This document shows, piece after piece, positions 10,321 through 21,331 of a DNA stretch of 64,000 bases. The stretch lies in the NCBI GenBank assembly GCA_021927905.1, contig BLLK01000075.1, forward strand, positions 496,001 to 560,000, in the 5' to 3' direction. The number at the start of each line of letters is the position of its first letter. Position 1 is the first letter of the stretch. The notes under the pieces are model-generated. The model was given only the letters and a program-made list of their open reading frames with translations. It was not told the origin of the DNA and searched no databases. A program made the translations under genes and the position numbers. This DNA comes from Chaetoceros tenuissimus (Eukaryota > Bacillariophyta > Thalassiosirophyceae > Chaetocerotales > Chaetocerotaceae).

Positions 10321-13082
10321 ATGAGAATGGTCTCTATTAATCAAAGATTAAAATCATCTGACCCAGAAGAATTAGGAGAAGGAAATGGTGGAACGGTGAA
10401 TGATGAGGAGCTCGATGACGAAGAAAAAAACCTCCTCTTTACGTCCAAGATACTTGAGGTAGTAGAGTCGAAACTAGAGAATGAAAGATTTCAGAGAGAG
10501 GAGGCATTGTCATGGTGTCAAATGACTTTGCAACGGGAACGGACCGAGAGATTGAGAGAGAGGCATGACCTTTTGAAAGAGAGAGAAGATATGGAGTCTC
10601 GATTGCAAGAGCTGGAAAATCTTTTGACTGCCAAAGATGAGAAAAGCCCTCCTAGAAGGAACTGTGACACAAGACACTGAAGAGTCTTCTGTTGACAGAT
10701 ATGTTTATGATCTAGGAAAGAAGATAGAAGTACAGATCTCCGTTCGAGGTGAAAAAAGCTCTCCTCAAATGACTGCCAGGCAAGACCCTAAAGAGTTTTC
10801 TGCTCATAGATTTGTTTATGATCTAGGGAAGAAGATAGAAGCACAGCTGTCCGTTCGAGCTCACGATGGAACTATTCTAATTGGATCCAACACCCTAAGT
10901 AGAGACACATATACCATAATGATGCTTTCAGAAGAAATCTTTGATCGAGGTTGGCTACTGGGTTTTACTGTGTTTCTCTCACAACTATTTCTCTGTGGAT
11001 TGACAGTATTCAGTCAACTTTCATTTACTGGAAATAAATTTAGTAGCAACACTCCCTTTCATTTACCGACGCATACAAAGCTTCAAGTTATAGTCCTTCA
11101 ATTGATGACGATCATCATTGCAGTATACATCCAAGATGATATGTTCAGTGCAATTGCTTTGCCGATAGATTTCCGCTTGAATGGACCATATCCTTGGGGC
11201 GGACTTCCTATCAAAGACGAAGACAGACAATCTAAATATGCCTGGACGAAGAAAATCTTAATTCCAAATTCAATGAAGTGCGTAGCTGGTATGTTTGTAT
11301 TATTGACAACGTGAGTATATTCAGGATTTTCGATTCATTGAATTCTGCTTTGAAGCAAGTTAAACTCACTTTTGCTTTTAGTGTGATGGTAATTCTGCAA
11401 AGTGAAGAAGTCATTGATCTGCTTATGAATTTCACTGCACTATTCGTGATATCATCCATTGATAACGTCATGTATTCAGTTGTTAGGCATAGATTTTTCG
11501 GAAGGCAACTACAGTATGATGCCAAAATAGCTGAAGACATTGACATCACTTCTGAAAACATTGATGCCACTCCTACTGAAGTGAAGTTTTGTTGTCTAGG
11601 TTCACATTTTATCAAGTCATTTGTCTTAAATTTCTTCTTATTTGGGCGTTTGTTTTATATACTCAAGAGAGTGGCTGGATGACAAGGCAAAAATACCCAG
11701 CATGTGTGGAAGAAGTTCCATCATTCGAAAAGTTTTGGACTCTGCTCCAAAATGATGAATGTGATATGCTTTTCAACAATATTCAATGTGGGTATGATGG
11801 TGGAGATTGTGAAGATTTTAATGCAATATATCCTGATTGTGCAGTTGAATATGCATCTCGGATTGCAGATGGACGTTGTGATGGTTATCCATACAACGCC
11901 ATAGAATGTAGGCTCGACGGGGGCGACTGTCGCCCAGATGCGATTTATTGTGACTCTTCAAAGATTGGTACAATCGGTGATGGCATTTGTGATGAAGATT
12001 TGAACACTCATGAGTGTCTGTATGATAAAGGAGATTGCCTTGAAACAAAAGATCTTTGTGATATCAAGAATGATAATGGAATGAGGGTCATTGTTCCAGG
12101 GGATGGTATATGTGGTGTGGCTCATGAAGTGATGGAATTATCCAGTCATCAAGAAAACATGTTCAATTACACTCAAAGTGGGCTCTATGCTGGTAAAGAT
12201 GAGTGTGATTATGATGGTGGTGATTGCCTTCATCCTCGATACCCTGGCTGTTATTTTGACGATAGATTCCCTCTGTTCCTAAGTGAAATTGGAGATGGAA
12301 TATGTCAGAACTACTTCCCCTATAATACAAGAGAATGCGCTTGGGACGGTGGTGACTGCCTAGCCTTTAATGCAAAGTATCCAGAATGTAAAGGACCACA
12401 CCCAGAGAAGATTGGCGACGGTATTTGTGATAAAGATTACGATACGGTTGAATGCGGTTATGACGAGGGAGATTGTGGCGTTCCAAAGTATCCAGAATGC
12501 AGAGTATCTGATCCAAGCGAACTAGGAAATGGTCGTTGCAACTTCTATGGAAACTACAATACCATTAAATGTGGCTACGACGATGGAGATTGTACTGAAT
12601 ATAACGAGGCTCCTGAGACATCTCGAATAATTTTCTATTGTCTAAATCTGGCTGAATATTCCTATCAGGATCATGAACTTGTTGCCCGTGACTATAATGG
12701 CCATTTATTTTCGTTGCATTATGATTATGAGCAACGATTCTTGGAGAATATATTGTTCATCTTTCAGAAAAATTCAAATCCTGAGTTATGGATCTCTGGT
12801 AAATATGATGAGCAAGAGAATGGGACATGGCTCCACGAGGATGGGTCATTGTTCGATTATTCGAATTGGGGACCAAATGAGCCAAGCGGCTACAAAGACC
12901 ATAACTGTATTAGTTTGACTAAAACGAATTGGACTGAGGTTAAAGTCACCTGGAGAGATGCCTTATGCACGGAGGAAAAAGGTGCTGTTTACAAAGTTAC
13001 AGATTTAAGAGCACCTGGTAGTGATAGTACCTCAATACATTGCGTGAAAGATTCTGATATATTTGGGTTGGGAGGCACTTAG
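10321..13082 (+). CDS. membrane protein: coiled coil, membrane segments, seven Notch/LNR repeats, C-type lectin domain; probably frameshifted
   Basis: The N-terminal 110 residues from ATG 10321 are a charged coiled coil (ERTERLRERHDLLKERE). Two repeats with VYDLGKKIE follow. Next come hydrophobic spans: LLGFTVFLSQLFLCGLTVF, LQVIVLQLMTIIIAVYI and FVLLTTVMVI, the last across a 71-bp intron at 11311-11381 (GTGAGT...TTTTAG). A further span is VICLKFLLIWAFVLY. After this are seven LNR (Notch) repeats of the type GDGICDxxxNTxECxxDGGDC, then a C-type lectin domain (WISGKYDEQENGTWLHEDGS, WGPNEPSGYKDHNC, WRDALC). The frame changes twice. One change is at about 10650-10665, where comparing the two VYDLGKKIE repeats shows one extra base. 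The other is at about 11585-11600, before the last membrane span. These are either true frameshifts or sequence errors. Topology and a cell-surface binding role are inferred. Confidence 0.75.
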
Positions 13083-13679
13083 CTGTGTAACAAACAGAAC
13101 TTGCAACTCTAATGGATCTGTGGTATATCACACGACACAGTGCATTCCAACAATCTACGTTATTGTTTGACACATACTCAGCTCTTTTGCAGCATGTGGT
13201 GCGTGCTCGCTCTTTGCCATGTTTGTAAACATGGCGGTTAAATCTACTAACCGTTCTAACACTTATTACATTTTGTTGGAAATTCAATCAAACAAGTTCT
13301 ACAATCTAATAATAGCTTATTCTACTAGTCTCTGTATGATGGTACTATTATGATAAAATGGTGAACAATCATACCATATTTCATAAGATTTCATATTTCA
13401 TTTTGTGTAAAAATAGTTTAGTAATGATAGCATGGATCTTTACTCCTTAGTCAATACGGATGACGAGAATGAAATTGGAAATGGGAGGTCATACGTAGTA
13501 CCTTACACAACGTAGTAGCTCGATCTACTGATTTCTTAGCGAGATGGTGCATCTTGCAGCTTGTTAGGATGCAAGAAGATATGAAGTCATTCTTGAATGC
13601 ATAATTGCTTGTGCATAATGTATCGATGATATGTGAATGTAGAGACTACCATGTGGAGTCTATTCTTTTCTATGGATAG
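13083..13679. other. intergenic or missing 5' part of the next gene
   Basis: I see no clear coding exon. The gene starting at 13680 has no start codon in its own frame, so its first exons should lie here but cannot be found by eye. They may be lost. Confidence 0.4.
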
Positions 13680-14561
13680 ATTTCATTTGACAAATTTGGT
13701 AATGGTGATGAAATACGTGAGAATCGCGAGAGATTCTTCAACGGTCAGATAGCAACAGCAGCAATATACAACAGAGCCCTTTCGGATTTGGAAGTTACTC
13801 AATTGTACAATGACTCAAAAGCGAGGTATGGATATCCAATATTACCATGCTCAACATGTCCAAAGATGAATGTTGCTTTAAGTACAAATGGCGCTTCAGC
13901 GTCTCAATCATCGAATGCTTACAGTAGTGCTTGGGGTGCTTCTCTTGCAATTGATGGAAATACAAATCGCTTTTGGAGCGGATGGTCTGTCACTCATACT
14001 AGTACGGAGACCGACCCATGGTGGAAAGTACAATTACAAAGAGAATTTTCCATCTCTGACATCATTGTATACAATCGAAGTGACGACTGTTGTATAGATC
14101 GGCTCAACAATTTCAGATTGACCGTGATGTACAATAATGCTGTAGTCTACCTTTACGACGATAGCGCATCGACAGCTCAAAGTATCACTATGATTCCAAT
14201 CGAACCGAATGTCATTGGCGATGAAGTGAAGATAGAGATTTTTGGTCCTTCAAGAACATTGAACCTTGCTGAGGTAGTAGTAGAAATTCTCCCGTCTATA
14301 GGGTGTTCTTGTCAAGCAGACCAAACTGATTATAGAGGAACTATTGCAAGGACCATCAACGGCAATACTTGTCAAGCTTGGGACTCCCAATCTCCTCATT
14401 CTCATCCATCAACAGCTGCAAATTATCCAAGTTCAGGCTTGACTCACAAGAATTATTGTCGTAATCCCGAGGGAATACAGAAAGCTTGGTGCTACCCGAC
14501 AGATCCCAACATACGCTGGGAATATTGTGATGTACCTACATGTCCAAGTACAATTTGCTAA
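13680..14561 (+). CDS. LamG-like end, F5/8 type C (discoidin) and kringle domain protein, 5' end missing
   Basis: The exon appears to begin after a GATAG acceptor at 13679. The first 45 residues (RFFNGQIATAAIYNRALSDL, then EVTQLYND) are the typical end of a concanavalin/LamG-3 domain. Residues about 65-205 form an F5/8 type C or fucolectin-like domain (GASLAIDGNTNRFWSG, PWWKVQLQREFSISDIIVYN, RLNNFRLTVM). Residues about 210-290 form a kringle (YRGTIARTINGNTCQAWDSQ, NYCRNPEG, KAWCYPTD, WEYCDVPTC), with all six kringle cysteines apparently in place. These domains bind carbohydrates and proteins outside the cell, so a secreted or surface adhesive protein is likely. Without the upstream exons it could be a fragment. 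Confidence 0.7.
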   Translation: MSFDKFGNGDEIRENRERFFNGQIATAAIYNRALSDLEVTQLYNDSKARYGYPILPCSTCPKMNVALSTNGASASQSSNAYSSAWGASLAIDGNTNRFWSGWSVTHTSTETDPWWKVQLQREFSISDIIVYNRSDDCCIDRLNNFRLTVMYNNAVVYLYDDSASTAQSITMIPIEPNVIGDEVKIEIFGPSRTLNLAEVVVEILPSIGCSCQADQTDYRGTIARTINGNTCQAWDSQSPHSHPSTAANYPSSGLTHKNYCRNPEGIQKAWCYPTDPNIRWEYCDVPTCPSTIC

Positions 14562-14595
14562 GCAAGTTGACTATTTAGAATTTCTTTTTCTTACT

Positions 14596-15585
14596 TTAAT
14601 CGTATTCAAGTGTTAGAGCATCAGGGAAATTATGCACATCGGTAATAGACCCTTTTGTATACACAACATAAGCAAGCGTTCGAGACATCCCATCTTCATG
14701 ACTATTTCCTAATCCTTTATGAAGTGTACGATAATCAAATAATAATATTTGTCCTTTCTCCAATAAAGGTGTAATGGCATCACATTCATCATACTTTACA
14801 TCTTGTTCCATGTGTGTTTTTGGAAGTATACAAGTTGGTCCTAGAGAAGGTGAGAGATTTACAAAAGGAACAAATGCATTGATGTAACCCGCATCTGGAC
14901 CATCACGATGAAATTTCTGCGATGTCGACCCTTTTTGATTCATGAGAAAGCCCGCCGATGTGGCTCTACCTCCCGATGCTTGATCGTCACAGTCAATTTG
15001 ATCCTTTTCATTGACGTCCTCGTTTCCATCTACTTGCCATAAAGCATCTACTACAGGCTGTACAATCTCATCCAATTCTTGATGAAACTCTTGTACAACT
15101 TTTACACCATTCGGATCCTCTACAAAATCACGAATATCATATATTTCTTTTGTATTCTCATCATCGTCGTCTGAGCCCGACCATGGAATAGGAACATCAA
15201 ATCTAGGACAACCATCGCGACAAACCACTTCACGAAATCTATATGGTCCATCTTGCATTCCTGTAGGATCAATACCCCGATTTTCAATTTTAAAATGAAG
15301 AGACTCAAGATGGTTTGTCATGGCTTGATTGACAGCATCGCAAGATGAATGTGATATTAAATTCGTTTCTTTCTCAGATGTGAGTGTGCATACTCCATAC
15401 TTTTTCAAATTGTGAGCAGCATCGATCGTCCATGTTTTAGATTTCTTGTCTGTAATGGCGACTGTGATATCTTTTACTGTAGTTGCATGTAAAGAAAAGG
15501 AAGTACGACTTGGAACGTTGCAACTACTAAACGCACTAGCGGAAGCGAGAAGGAAGAAGGTTTGAAGCTCTTTCATTGAATGCAT
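14596..15585 (-). CDS. phytanoyl-CoA dioxygenase-like (PhyH) oxygenase, plastid presequence
   Basis: A 329-residue single-exon protein. A second ATG at 15576 gives MKELQTFFLLASASAFSS, a short hydrophobic signal ending in ASAF|S, the diatom plastid-targeting motif. The catalytic part fits the PhyH family of Fe(II)/2-oxoglutarate oxygenases: QKFHRDGPDAGYINAFVPF gives the H-x-D iron ligands, PTCILPKTH is the conserved strand, and LFDYRTLHKGLGN supplies the distal His, with an Arg in SRTLAYVVY for 2-oxoglutarate. Members hydroxylate lipids, sterols, halogenated or other small molecules, so the substrate cannot be named. It is convergent with the kringle gene (34 bp between stops). Confidence 0.82.
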   Translation of the reverse strand: MHSMKELQTFFLLASASAFSSCNVPSRTSFSLHATTVKDITVAITDKKSKTWTIDAAHNLKKYGVCTLTSEKETNLISHSSCDAVNQAMTNHLESLHFKIENRGIDPTGMQDGPYRFREVVCRDGCPRFDVPIPWSGSDDDDENTKEIYDIRDFVEDPNGVKVVQEFHQELDEIVQPVVDALWQVDGNEDVNEKDQIDCDDQASGGRATSAGFLMNQKGSTSQKFHRDGPDAGYINAFVPFVNLSPSLGPTCILPKTHMEQDVKYDECDAITPLLEKGQILLFDYRTLHKGLGNSHEDGMSRTLAYVVYTKGSITDVHNFPDALTLEYD

Positions 15586-16787
15586 TTGTGAGTATGGTAG
15601 ATCAGGTCAAAAATATAAATGCAATAAGATGGAAAAGTGAGAATTAGTTCATGCTTGCTTTTGTCTGTTTGCTTGGCTGTGCTTCTCTTCTCTTGGCACT
15701 TTTTGATAGCCAATGACGAGCATAAAAATAAGAGTCAATTAGACAGAATATTTTTATTTTTTCTTAGCTTCTCTGGACAACATGACTACCTACGTAAAGA
15801 TTATATTTTGATTAATTCAAATTGAGGCTTATCTATTACATTTGAATATAATATATTCGAAAATTGAGGCACAACAAAGTTGATTTTTTTCTAAAATAAC
15901 ATCATATTTGAAGGACGAGTTCGTTCCCCCTTTGCATTGGAAATCCATAGGAGGGTGTCTATAAGTACCTACTGTTGTCATACATATGACTTTGCAATTA
16001 TTTCCACTTTCTACATACTTGTAACTTGATACCTTTGTGAAATATCATTTTTTGGAAATAGACAAGAATATTAGAATATTGAAAATGAGAAGGTGAGAAG
16101 GGAAGGGGTTGAAGGGATGCGATGCCAGGAAAAGGAATGAAATACCACATGCATGGCCAATTGTTTTTTGAGGTATCAAACGGATGAAACTTTGGAAGGT
16201 GGAACATGGTCGTGGCGTGAAAACTGAAACTAGAACTTCCAAAGATGACTACAAAGGACAACTTTGAGCACCACTCCAATTCTCATCATAACATGAGTTT
16301 ATTCCAAAGCTTTTTCAAATTATTTTGGAAAGCAGACACATAAAATCACTCAAAAGTTGCTAAAGGAAGATCAAAGTCTGCATGCTTTCGACATCACTAC
16401 ATCTTCAACGGTGTATTTGCATCCTTGTTTGAAATATCATTTTTTTGCATACGTAGAATGGAAATATCATCTATGACAAAAATGAAAAGACGCAACATGA
16501 TTATTTTCCGAATCTTGTAAGTCTTGTACTGAAATCCTTCCTTGAAGAATCATAATCAAAGGAAAAACTTCACTACAAAGAAACATCATAAATAACAAAT
16601 ACAATAACAGGGCAAATACATTTAGAAAAGAGGCATAGTTTCACAGTCATTGCTTGAAGGGTCATAGCTCAAATGACCCTCGCACAGGAGAAGAGAGACT
16701 AGCGTCGGACAAAGAGCTCCAACACCAATGAGTTCTTAAAAAACTGAAAACACAAATAGAAACAGTGTTCTATATTAAAAGAATAAA
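15586..16787. other. intergenic, no convincing gene
   Basis: Open frames at 15637-15825 and 15998-16279 show no family features. The right end is the upstream region of the M11 gene. Confidence 0.4.
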
Positions 16788-19045
16788 ATGAAGTTTGTGT
16801 TTCCTCTCTGCCTTCTTGCACTCTCATTCCAGGGTGCAAAGTCAAAGAATGTAAGTGGATTGGTATATGTGGTAGCTGACTGACTGGCTTTCTTAGCCGG
16901 AGTTATTCTTCAGGACTTCTTCATGCTGCTGTTTAGTATTTTACTCTTACTCATACACATTTTCCAACAACAGCTTAGAGGCTTCTCTGATGAAACTTGT
17001 ACTGCAGTCCTTGTGAATGTGAACAAAGGATTTGATGATGATCTAAATCCTCTAGGGGAAGACCAGTACCTTGCTTGTGAGAAACCTAATGGAAAGTCAT
17101 ACAAGGTGAAATCTGCTGACAAGGATTTCTTGAACAAGAACTTCAATAACGGCAAGTGGAAGTCTGGAGAGACTACCCTCAACTTTGGCAGCGATGCAAA
17201 GATTGATGAGTCCACTGGTGAGATTACTTCCTCTTGGACTCCAGGATTAGCAAAGAAGAACAATCCAAACAAGCAAAAAAATAAGCAATCGCGCAATCTC
17301 GCTGTTGTCGAAGGAGACAAATCAGTCCTTGTAGTTCGTGTGGTCGCAACTAATGCTAGTACTTCTGCTTCTGAAGGAGATTTATCAAATAGTGTTTTTG
17401 GAAATGGAGTCGACCCATTAAATCTTTCTTCTCAGTACAGTGCTTGCTCTCACGACAAGCTCACTTTGAACAAGGCTGCTGATAGAACCGGAACTTCTAC
17501 AAACATTTCAAATGGTGTCGTAACAATCACTGTTGGTTACAGCACATCATATGGAGATACTGTAATGAACAACGCTGTTATCAGTGAACTCATGACACAA
17601 TTTGGAGTGACGAACCCAAACCAACTTGCTGATCACGTCATGTTCTGTCTACCTCCTGGAACAACAGGTGGTGCTTACGCTTATGTCAATCATTGGCTAA
17701 GTGTCTACAATGATAATTATTGCAAATCTGTCACAATGCAAATGCATGAGATTGGCCACAATCTAAATTTAGCACACAGTGGTGATAACACATGTTCCTC
17801 TAGTCCAGAGTGCACATATGGTGACCAGAGTGGTTTGGTAAGTAACACTGATGTTCTTCGCCTTTATCCTTTTCACATAAAGCCACTTTGAATTTTCTAA
17901 CAAATATCCTTCCTTTTCTATTATGATAGATGGGATATAGTTACCTAACAGATGTAAATATGTGCTTTAATTCTGCCAAGTCATGGCAGTTGGGTTAGTA
18001 CGCTGCACGCCACAAGACTCTTTCTGCATCTGGTACAAGAAAGTACACAGGAAACTTAGCTCCAATCCTTGATGATCCAGATGACACTGCAGGAGCTCCA
18101 ATGATACTCAAAATTGAAACAGGAACTGATCGTGATTACTACATCAATTTCAATAGAAAAGCTGGTTTCAATTCTGATACATTTGAAGGAGCTAATCAAG
18201 TCATGATTGTTGAGGGAGGAGAAGGTAATGTCTATGGAGAGAGTAAACTGCAAACAAATGGAAAGTTGAGTGCTGGGGGAACCTGGTCCACAGTTGTTGG
18301 TGGAGAAACTGTTACAGTTACGGTCAATGATATCAACATCTCAGGCAATGGTTTTGCTGACGTTGAAGTTTGTTTTGGCTCATGCTCCACAGCCACTACT
18401 CTTGAGTTGAATGATCTCGACTTGGTTGCAATTGAAAAGACTGGAACAACTTCAGGGAAAGCAGAGGTTCACGTGGTATCCAAAGCAGGCAACTACCAAA
18501 CTTTGAGTCTACCAACAGAAATCGCATTGAGTCCTGAAACTAACAATCTATGGAAGTTCCTCCTTGCACCTAATAATGACTTGTACACAATCGAGAAGTC
18601 ACAGACTGGTTCAGGGAAAACCGAGGTTCATGTGCTAACCAAAGCAAGCAACTACAGTAGATTTGGTCTTCAAACAGGCACGGCCCTATTTGAGACAGAT
18701 GACACTTGGGAATTTCTTCTAGCACCTGATACTCTTGACATTTATGCAATCAGGAAGTCAGAGACTGGCACAAATAAAACAGAGGTTCATATTCTAACCA
18801 GATCAAGCAACTTCAGGAGATTTGGTCTACAAACAGGTACAGCACTTGAAGAGACAAATGCTGATTGGGCATTTGCCATTGCACCTAGTAATAATGATGT
18901 TTATGCAATCAAGAAGGCACAGACAGGTTCAGGGTCAACAGAGATTCATGTGTTAACTAGATCGAGTAACTTCAGAAGCTTTGGTCTACGAACAGGTACA
19001 GCACTTCCTGAGACGAATGCTGACTGGGAGTTTGCTATCGTCTAA
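16788..19045 (+). CDS. gametolysin-like M11 metalloprotease with C-terminal repeats; in-frame TAG
   Basis: Three exons: 16788-16850, 16974-17837 and 17930-19045, both introns phase 0 with GTAAGT donors. Exon 1 is a signal peptide (MKFVFPLCLLALSFQGAKS). Exon 2 holds the catalytic site HEIGHNLNLAH (the HExxHxxxxxH zinc motif) and two substrate-side Cys. Exon 3 opens with MGYSYLTD, the Met-turn. Its frame is stopped by TAG at 17996-17998 in WQLG-stop-YAARH, where the family normally has Trp (TGG). The frame then runs open for about 350 codons. That part holds four repeats of about 50 residues (AIxKxxTGSGxTEVHVLT...SNF...FGLQTGTAL). Family members digest extracellular glycoprotein matrix. As read, the protein would lose the repeats. 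This is either a recent nonsense change or an error in the sequence. Confidence 0.85.
18427..19020 (+). repeat. four tandem coding repeats of about 150 bp
   Basis: Each unit codes for a K-x-x-T-G-x-x-x-x-E-V/I-H-V-x-(T/S)-x-A/S-x-N segment, followed by FGLQTGTAL-x-ET and an aromatic W-x-F. The last two units are the most alike, which suggests recent unit duplication. Confidence 0.75.
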
Positions 19046-20600
19046 GCACCTATTTGATGAATGTATGAATAATGGAATAATATAGAATTAAGAACAATAT
19101 TTAGAAACAAAAGTGCATACTAATTTATACAATCAAATGCTTCTACATAATCCTTGTGAATCCTTCTTAGCAGTCACATGATTCGACTCAAAGGGAAGAA
19201 TATATGCTTGCTGTAAAAGTGACGGCTGCAAACAATGTACTAGCAAACGACTTCTCTTGTGATGATGCTATGAATCTTGCAGGTTTCAATGATTATGAAT
19301 ATCAATCCAACTGTCAAATCATAATACATGTCTCTATATCAAAGAATAGATTGTATCAGTACCTAATCCAAACCTTCAATCACTCTCAAGAAATCTGATT
19401 CAAGTCCTCGAGATGGTCTGCCTTGAGTGGCCAATGTAAACTATACAGCCACCCTTTTGACAACAGCCAATACCATCCCATTTCTACATCATCTCTCTAA
19501 AGTCACTATCTGAAATTGCAAAAGCGATATAATCTCCTAATCCTCGTGATGATCTAATTTGCTTCTTCACAGGCATTGCTATAAAGATCATGTTCATGTT
19601 TCTCAATAGGAAGGACCATGAGTTCGAGCTAAAGATTTGTATGTTTTAGATGTTTAAAAATTCATGCTTCACAAATTCTATTTGGAAATAGTTTATAGTA
19701 TCATCTTCACGTAATTTTTGCAGTTAGTGCTGCTTTGTATTATTCTACCAATGACTTCTACTCTACTTGAATGACGTCATAATAACTGTCAAGATGGGTA
19801 AAAGGCCTTCTGGTGTGTCAACGCCACAACAACAACCGAGGGCCGAGGGAAGTGAAGAAAAGTGACAAGTGAAATTCATTTCAAAGTGATCGTATCTTTA
19901 TTCTTTACCTATCTGCATCCCTCATCTGCAGTAGCTAGATAAATATTGATATAGATTCGAGAGACATGAAGATGTAGTAGAGATCAGAGGAAAGACTAGA
20001 AGAGGCTAGATCAAGCTTGGCTGGCTAGATGAAGATGAAGACAGACAACAAGCAAGAACATACTAGTCTGTGTTTTCTCAGAAGTGAGTGCAGTACACAG
20101 AAAAGACACTCTTCGTTGTAGAAGAACAAGAATGGTGGCAGATCAGCAGCATACACGATCTACAAAAGAACATATATGCCAGTTCATGATTCACGTGGTT
20201 CATGCACTTTTTACAACTGAAGCAGCCATTATACTACTTCTTGTTCTCATTCGAATGTCGCGTCATGCATTTTGGTACACCACCAAAGGAAATATACAAG
20301 GAAAAATTGTGGAAAAGAAAAGGTCTCCATTATCACTTCCTTGGATATATTACAAAGATTACTCGTTGCAATCAACGTGTACTTCTACTTTTGTCAATTT
20401 GCAAGATTTGAATGAGATATATTGAAATGGTCAAGTCATCTCTTTATTGTCGTGCAAAGGATGTGATTTGTGGGGACTGCATCAGTCTTCAATTTTCGAT
20501 TCGATTCAATCTTTATAAATTGGTTGAGAAGAATATCTGGAGAAAGGTTGGAGCATATTATATGGAATGAAAGAATTCAAGGCTCGTGTTACTTATGTTT
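19046..20600. other. intergenic with a CRE site and weak open frames
   Basis: TGACGTCA lies at 19772-19779, next to CAATGACTT at 19749-19757 and AAAGGCCT about 27 bp after it. Open frames at 19204-19398, 20084-20425 and 20202-20411 have no recognised features. Two similar stretches around 19400 and 19540 may be remains of coding sequence. Confidence 0.4.
19772..19779. promoter_or_regulatory. CRE-type palindrome TGACGTCA
   Basis: A perfect TGACGTCA is set between CAATGACTT and AAAGGCCT, the same order as around 50960. Confidence 0.45.
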
Positions 20601-20781
20601 AGAGAAGGTGGCTATGGATGTAGCTCGTGACATTGTGCGTTTCACTGCCTTGGCTCCAGTACATCCATCCAAATGGCGCGGGTACCGTAACCTTCAAAAG
20701 GTGAAGAAAGACAAGAGAGATGAAGAAGATTCTGATCATCAAGACTATGTTATGATTGGAAGAAATGATGGAGAGAATTGA
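20601..20781 (+). pseudogene. 3' fragment of the 49228-type gene, unit A copy
   Basis: The frame EKVAMDVARDIVRFTALAPV, then HPSKWRGYRN and DYVMIGRN, matches the last 60 residues of the complete protein at 49228-50082 (ARRIVRIASQPLVHPSKLRG...DYVMIARD). Nothing upstream matches that protein, so this is a truncated copy. It marks the left end of duplicated unit A. Confidence 0.65.
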
Positions 20782-21331
20782 ACACTTGTAGTGTCATCCA
20801 TACACGATGTTATTTCCTCTAACTAAAGAAGAGATAAACATAGTGGTATCATAGTAGCCAAGGCCAAATAAAAGTAGAGTAATCTTTACAAGTAAAAATT
20901 TTGATTCTGTTTTTAAATAAAATTTGTACTTACTTGTATCATCAAATGATCAAAGATTCAATGCTCAGGGATTTTTTGAATAAGCTCTGGATCGGGGCAG
21001 TGCTTATCCATCACTGTTAGACTCAAAACTTATCTGCATATTACTTAGGGTGACTATGGCATGTATGTAATGAAGATATCAGTTCATCAGTTAATGATAT
21101 TGAATTTCTTATTCTTTTTATCTACATCTAGCTGAGCACTGCTCAGTATATCACAGGACATTTCATTCTAGTTAGTCCATCCTAAGTTGATGCGATAGTA
21201 ATCGTATCGTAATCATTGTAGTTCCATTGAAGTTTGTGCTCCGTTTTACCATATCTCACTCAAAGAAGAAAGAGAATATTCGTACATGTCATTTTCAATT
21301 GAGTATACTTTACAATCATGCTCAATAAAAA

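Noticed and set aside
15998-16279. minus-strand open frame of 93 codons
   Set aside because: Hydrophobic-aromatic composition without a motif, and overlapping frames of similar length exist. No support.
19380-19620. two similar stretches that might be coding on the minus strand
   Set aside because: Frames are short and broken, and I could not tie them to a family.
20084-20425. open frames with a hydrophobic stretch before unit A
   Set aside because: Two overlapping frames compete and neither matches a family or a paralogue.
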